27,287 bases of DNA from [Eubacterium] saphenum (GTDB lineage Bacteria; Bacillota; Clostridia; Lachnospirales; Anaerotignaceae): the NCBI GenBank assembly GCA_004557645.1, contig SFGI01000029.1, positions 1 through 27,287 on the forward strand, given 5' to 3'. Made by a program: the position numbers and the translations under genes. Positions 23,733 to 27,287 of this stretch are shown here, piece by piece. Under the pieces are notes generated by a model, which was not told the origin of the DNA, searched no databases, and was given only the letters and a program-made list of their open reading frames with translations. How positions within the stretch are numbered: position 1 is the first letter of the stretch; each line of letters starts with the position of its first letter.

Positions 23733-25169
23733 ATGGCAAAAGAAAAGAAATTTGTAGAATCCATCACCGATATGGAAGTGGATTTTCCCCAGTGGTATAC
23801 GGACGTTGTAAAAAAAGCTGACCTGACAGAGTATTCCAGCCTGAAGGGCTGCATGATCATCCGTCCCTATGGCTATGCCATCTGGGAACTGCTGCAGAGA
23901 CAGCTGGATGACCGTTTCAAAGAAACAGGCGTAGAAAACGTTTATATGCCCATGTTCATCCCTGAAAGCCTGCTGCAGAAGGAAAAAGACCATGTAGAAG
24001 GCTTTGCACCCGAAGTAGCTTGGGTTACCCACGGCGGTGAAAAGAAGCTGGAAGAACGTATCTGCGTTCGCCCCACTTCTGAAACACTGTTCTGCGAACA
24101 TTACGCAAATATCATCCAGTCCTACAGAGATCTGCCTAAGCTGTACAACCAATGGTGCTCCGTTGTTCGTTGGGAAAAAACAACCCGTCCTTTCCTGAGA
24201 ACCATGGAATTCCTGTGGCAGGAAGGCCATACAGCCCATGCAACAGCAGAAGAAGCTCAGGAAAGAACCATCCAGATGCTGAACGTATATGCAGATTTCT
24301 GCCGTGAAGTACTGGCGATCCCCGTAGTCAAAGGCGAAAAAACAGAAAAGGAACGTTTTGCCGGTGCGGCACACACCTTCACCATCGAATCCCTGATGCA
24401 TGATGGCAAAGCCCTGCAGTCCGGTACCAGCCACAACTTTGGTGACGGCTTTGCCCAGGCTTTTGGCATCCAGTATACAGATAAAGAAAATAAACTGCAG
24501 TACGTACACCAGACAAGCTGGGGCATGACAACCCGTCTGATCGGCGCTGTCATCATGGTTCACGGCGACAACAGCGGTCTGGTACTGCCTCCCAGAATCG
24601 CTCCTACACAGGTGATCATCGTTCCCATCGCCCAGAAAAAGGAAGGCGTACTGGATAAGGCTGCAGAACTGAAAAACAGACTGAAAAAGGTTTGCCGTGT
24701 GAAACTGGATGATTCCGATAAATCCGCCGGCTGGAAATTCTCCGAATATGAAATGAAGGGTGTTCCCATCCGTCTGGAAATCGGTCCCAAGGATATCGAA
24801 CAGAACCAGTGTGTACTGGCAAGAAGAGATACAGGCGAAAAGATCTTCGTTTCTCTGGATGAACTGGAAACAAAGGTGCCCGAACTGCTGGATGAAATTC
24901 AGGCAAACCTGCTGAAAAAAGCAACAGAACACCGTGATTCCAGAACATACACAGCAACAAACATGGAAGAATTCGAAAAGACCATTAACGAAACACCCGG
25001 CTTCATCAAAGCTATGTGGTGCGGCGATCAGGCTTGTGAAGATGCCATCAAAGAAAAAACAGCAGCAACCAGCAGATGCATTCCCTTTGAACAGGAAGAA
25101 ATCTCTGACGTTTGCGTTTGCTGCGGCAAAAAAGCGAAACACATGGTATATTGGGGCAGAGCATACTAA
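23733..25169 (+). CDS. proS: Proline--tRNA ligase (archaeal/eukaryotic-type, short form)
   Basis: Class II synthetase charging tRNA-Pro, 478 residues. It lacks the INS editing insertion of the ~570-residue bacterial form and belongs to the ProS type 3 group. Visible motifs are GCMIIRPYGYAIWE (motif 1 region), VRWEKTTRPFLRTMEFLWQE (motif 2) and GMTTRLIGAVIMVHGD (motif 3), then an HGTP anticodon domain (APTQVIIVPIAQ) and a C-terminal zinc-type tail with CVCCGKKAKHMVYWGRAY. AAGGAGG precedes the ATG. Single-gene unit controlled by the T-box. Confidence 0.97.
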   Translation: MAKEKKFVESITDMEVDFPQWYTDVVKKADLTEYSSLKGCMIIRPYGYAIWELLQRQLDDRFKETGVENVYMPMFIPESLLQKEKDHVEGFAPEVAWVTHGGEKKLEERICVRPTSETLFCEHYANIIQSYRDLPKLYNQWCSVVRWEKTTRPFLRTMEFLWQEGHTAHATAEEAQERTIQMLNVYADFCREVLAIPVVKGEKTEKERFAGAAHTFTIESLMHDGKALQSGTSHNFGDGFAQAFGIQYTDKENKLQYVHQTSWGMTTRLIGAVIMVHGDNSGLVLPPRIAPTQVIIVPIAQKKEGVLDKAAELKNRLKKVCRVKLDDSDKSAGWKFSEYEMKGVPIRLEIGPKDIEQNQCVLARRDTGEKIFVSLDELETKVPELLDEIQANLLKKATEHRDSRTYTATNMEEFEKTINETPGFIKAMWCGDQACEDAIKEKTAATSRCIPFEQEEISDVCVCCGKKAKHMVYWGRAY

Positions 25170-25184
25170 TATCCTGACACACAA

Positions 25185-25217
25185 AAGAGGCGTGGAAATC
25201 CACGCCTCTTCTTATTT
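25185..25217. terminator. Terminator between convergent proS and EamA gene
   Basis: Perfect 11-bp stem AAGAGGCGTGG/CCACGCCTCTT with an AAAT loop, followed by CTTATTTTTT on the plus strand. On the minus strand the tail is CTTTTGTGTG, so it is weaker there. Confidence 0.85.
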
Positions 25218-26093
25218 TTTCTGCCCTTTTAAATTGAATAACAGCAGCCCTGAAATGATCACTGCACCGCCAATGAAGGTTCCCATACCGGGTACTTCCC
25301 CCAGCAGCAAAAAGCTCATCAGCGCAGACAGCAGCGGAGACAGGAACATAAAATTCGCCACCTCGCTGGTCTTTTCCGCATAGGCCATGGCTTTCCCCCA
25401 AAGGATACAGCCTGCGGCATTGGAAATGATCGCCAGATACAACAGAGAAAGGATGTGCTTCCCCTCCCCTGTTGCCATTTCACGAAATCCATCTACGGAC
25501 CAGAAGCACAGCCAAACTGCTGCCCCCAGCATACTGAAACAGGTGATCTGCATGGAAGTATAGCCCATGGCGACCAGTTTTCTCGTCATAATATTATATC
25601 CTGCCCAGGATGCAGCCGAAAGCAGCATCCACAGCATGGCTGCATCAATGGAAAATGTACCGCCGCTGTCCCACAGCAACAGGATGACTACCCCTGTGAA
25701 GGCAATAAAAATAGCACACCAGCTGATGAGATTGATTTTTTCGCTATATACTCTCGCTGCGATGATGGCTGTCATGATAGGCGATGTTGCCACAAGGAGA
25801 CTGCAGGTGGCAGAAGGCAAGGTCTGCAAGCCAATATTCATTGCAACCGTGTAGATCACATACCCCAACGCCCCCGACAGAAAAAACAGTGGGATATCTT
25901 TTTTTCTGGGCATCTGCATCCCCTGCAGCTTCCCAACCGCCAACATGAAAAAGCCTGCAATAAAGCTGCGGATAAACGCCAGAGGAACAACTGTAAAATG
26001 CTCCTGGGCGATTTTTGTCAAAGGATATGCCGATGCCCAAAGAAAAATGGTAAACAGGCTATATCCGATCACTTTCTTTTTTTGTGTTGTCAT
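25212..26093 (-). CDS. EamA/DMT-family transporter (copy 2)
   Basis: Inner-membrane drug/metabolite transporter of 293 residues and about 10 spans, with two EamA repeats. Start taken at ATG 26093 (GAGGGG upstream) giving MTTQKKKVIGYSLFTIFLWA; the reading from 26123 adds a basic stretch without a ribosome site. It is a clear paralogue of the next gene: both share FLWASA[YF]PLTK, SGALGY-like SG.LG, Y.EKI...W, YNIMTRKL.AMGY and GKAM.YAE.TSEV.NFMF. Substrate unknown; relatives export amino acids or other metabolites. Confidence 0.88.
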   Translation of the reverse strand: MTTQKKKVIGYSLFTIFLWASAYPLTKIAQEHFTVVPLAFIRSFIAGFFMLAVGKLQGMQMPRKKDIPLFFLSGALGYVIYTVAMNIGLQTLPSATCSLLVATSPIMTAIIAARVYSEKINLISWCAIFIAFTGVVILLLWDSGGTFSIDAAMLWMLLSAASWAGYNIMTRKLVAMGYTSMQITCFSMLGAAVWLCFWSVDGFREMATGEGKHILSLLYLAIISNAAGCILWGKAMAYAEKTSEVANFMFLSPLLSALMSFLLLGEVPGMGTFIGGAVIISGLLLFNLKGQKK

Positions 26094-26163
26094 TTTTCCC
26101 CTCTTCTTCCCTTTCAGATTCATCTTTAGACAAGGTACACCTTTTTTTCAAAAAATGCAACAA

Positions 26164-26190
26164 AAAAGGAGCCATGAAAACTCCTTTTCA
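26164..26190 (-). terminator. Terminator between the two EamA genes
   Basis: Stem AAAAGGAG/CTCCTTTT with a 9-nt loop, followed on the minus strand by TTGTTGCATTTTTTG. The stem is AT-rich at its base, so partial read-through is possible. Confidence 0.6.
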
Positions 26191-26195
26191 GCATT

Positions 26196-27065
26196 TTATT
26201 TTCCTTTCAGATTGAATACCACGATGCTAATGATGATAATGGCACCGCCAATGAATGTACCGGCATTGGGGATCTCGCTCAGAATGATAAAGCCCATGAT
26301 CGTGCTCAGCAAAGGAGTCACAAACATAAAGTTTGTTACCTCACTGGTGCGTTCCGCATAGCTCATGGCCTTCCCCCACAGAAAATATGCAGTAGCACTG
26401 GGGAATGCACCCAGATACAGCAGCGCAATGATATGGCTGGTGCTTGCCCCTGCCAACTGTCGGAAGCCTTCCCCTGCCCAGAAGCCCAAAAGGATGGCAC
26501 CGCAGATCATGCTGTAAGTTACGATTTCCAGAGCATTATAGCCCATAGCAGAAAGCTTTCTTGTCATGATGTTGTAGCCGCAGAATACGATGGATGCGCC
26601 CAATGTCCAGATCAGCCCAATATTGATGGAGAAAACACCTTCCCACAACAACAGGATCAGCACGCCGATAAAAGCAGAGAGGATCGCCGCCCAACCGATG
26701 GGCTTGATCTTTTCCCCATAGAGCCTGGATGCCACTACTGCGGTCAGAATGGGTGTTACTGCAATAATGATACTGGATGTGGCAGAGGTCAGGGTCAGGA
26801 TACCCGTATTAAAGGTGATCATATAGCCCGTAAAACCAAGACCGCCAGATACGAAAAACAAAGGGATATGCTTTTTCTGGGGCAGCCTGATGTGGCACAA
26901 TTTCCCAATGATAATGAGAAAAATTGCCGCTGCGGAACAGCGCAGAAACCCCAGAGGGATCGATGTAAACTGTTCCTGGGCCACCTTTGTCAGCGGAAAT
27001 GCCGATGCCCAAAGGAAAACAGTCAAAAAACTCAGACCAAATACTTTTTTCTTATTTGTTGCCAT
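26196..27065 (-). CDS. EamA/DMT-family transporter (copy 1)
   Basis: Inner-membrane transporter of 289 residues and about 10 spans, two EamA halves, start ATG at 27065 preceded by AGGAGG. It is transcribed first, with a terminator between it and the paralogue at 25212-26093. The two proteins look roughly half identical across their length, without gaps of note, so a tandem duplication is likely. Substrate unknown. A perfect inverted repeat at its promoter suggests a dedicated regulator. Confidence 0.9.
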   Translation of the reverse strand: MATNKKKVFGLSFLTVFLWASAFPLTKVAQEQFTSIPLGFLRCSAAAIFLIIIGKLCHIRLPQKKHIPLFFVSGGLGFTGYMITFNTGILTLTSATSSIIIAVTPILTAVVASRLYGEKIKPIGWAAILSAFIGVLILLLWEGVFSINIGLIWTLGASIVFCGYNIMTRKLSAMGYNALEIVTYSMICGAILLGFWAGEGFRQLAGASTSHIIALLYLGAFPSATAYFLWGKAMSYAERTSEVTNFMFVTPLLSTIMGFIILSEIPNAGTFIGGAIIIISIVVFNLKGK

Positions 27066-27185
27066 TTGTGTTTCCTCCTAAAAAATGAAACAAATGAATA
27101 CATAGGAAAAAGCGGAGGAAGGAATAGCGAAAAGCGCAGACATTGAGCCGTAATGCCTGCCTATTTTCACTCCACTTTCAAATGC

Positions 27186-27224
27186 ATTATAACAAATATA
27201 TGTTAACAATACAACACTATTGTT
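27186..27224 (-). promoter_or_regulatory. Promoter of the EamA pair with inverted repeat at the -35
   Basis: On the minus strand TTGTAT (27209-27214), a 17-bp spacer and a consensus TATAAT (27186-27191) with a TGT extension. The perfect inverted repeat AACAATA-N6-TATTGTT (27205-27224) is centred on the -35 box, an operator-like position. Confidence 0.6.
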
Positions 27225-27233
27225 CGTTATTTT

Positions 27234-27287
27234 TTACATTTTTTCAATAGTTTTTTCGATGTCTTTCAAAGAGCCTATCACGGCGTC
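27234..27287 (-). CDS. C-terminal tail of an unidentified CDS (cut by the right edge)
   Basis: The minus strand is open from the window edge to TAA at 27234-27236 and encodes DAVIGSLKDIEKTIEKM, a charged helical end. Its position just upstream of the EamA promoter would suit a regulator such as a MarR or MerR protein, but 17 residues cannot identify a family and the reading frame itself is only probable. Confidence 0.35.
   Translation of the reverse strand, partial: DAVIGSLKDIEKTIEKM

Noticed and set aside
23604..25184. A 526-codon minus-strand frame opposite proS
   Set aside because: Shadow of the proS codon pattern; Phe/Cys-rich and without a ribosome site.

Overview
The window looks like chromosomal DNA from an anaerobic, low-to-mid GC Gram-positive of the class Clostridia, probably Lachnospirales-like. 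The evidence is T-box control of aminoacyl-tRNA synthetase and leucine genes, strong AGGAGG ribosome sites, consensus sigma-A promoters, a SpoIID/LytB protein, an SH3b-NlpC/P60 wall hydrolase and an Lsa-type ABC-F ATPase. This placement is inferred from gene content only. I see no phage, insertion sequence, CRISPR array, rRNA or tRNA gene.

Layout. 1-3449 (minus): a T-box with a Phe (TTC) specifier, then pheS and pheT, with pheT cut by the left edge. 3472-4882 (minus): rarA. 5013-6335 (plus): a sodium-dependent amino-acid transporter (SNF family). 6391-9997 (minus): an operon of a secreted SpoIID/LytB protein, three small uncharacterised proteins (two are paralogues) and queA. 10046-15178 (plus): leuA-leuC-leuD-leuB behind a promoter with repeated inverted repeats and a T-box with a Leu (CTG) specifier. 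15181-16418 (minus): a three-SH3b NlpC/P60 endopeptidase. 16558-18348 (minus): an Lsa/CplR-type ABC-F gene whose leader has a 6-codon upstream ORF and a terminator/antiterminator pair. 18349-20091 (minus): an M29 aminopeptidase and a nicotinamidase-like hydrolase. 20103-21290 (minus): a secreted stalk-domain protein. 21349-23271 (minus): a MarR regulator with a DHA2 MFS exporter. 23302-25169 (plus): proS behind a T-box with a Pro (CCT) specifier. 25212-27214 (minus): two tandem EamA transporters. 27234-27287 (minus): the tail of an unidentified CDS.

How it works together. Three T-boxes couple Phe, Leu and Pro charging to synthetase or biosynthetic genes. Two wall- or surface-directed genes carry sites matching the WalR consensus, in opposite geometries relative to their promoters. 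Two drug-response modules use different logic: ribosome-mediated attenuation for the ABC-F gene, and a MarR repressor with twin palindromes for the MFS exporter. A roughly 140-bp array of five hairpins recurs beside the pheS, pheT and proS genes. Its copies differ by compensating base changes, so the fold itself appears to be conserved.
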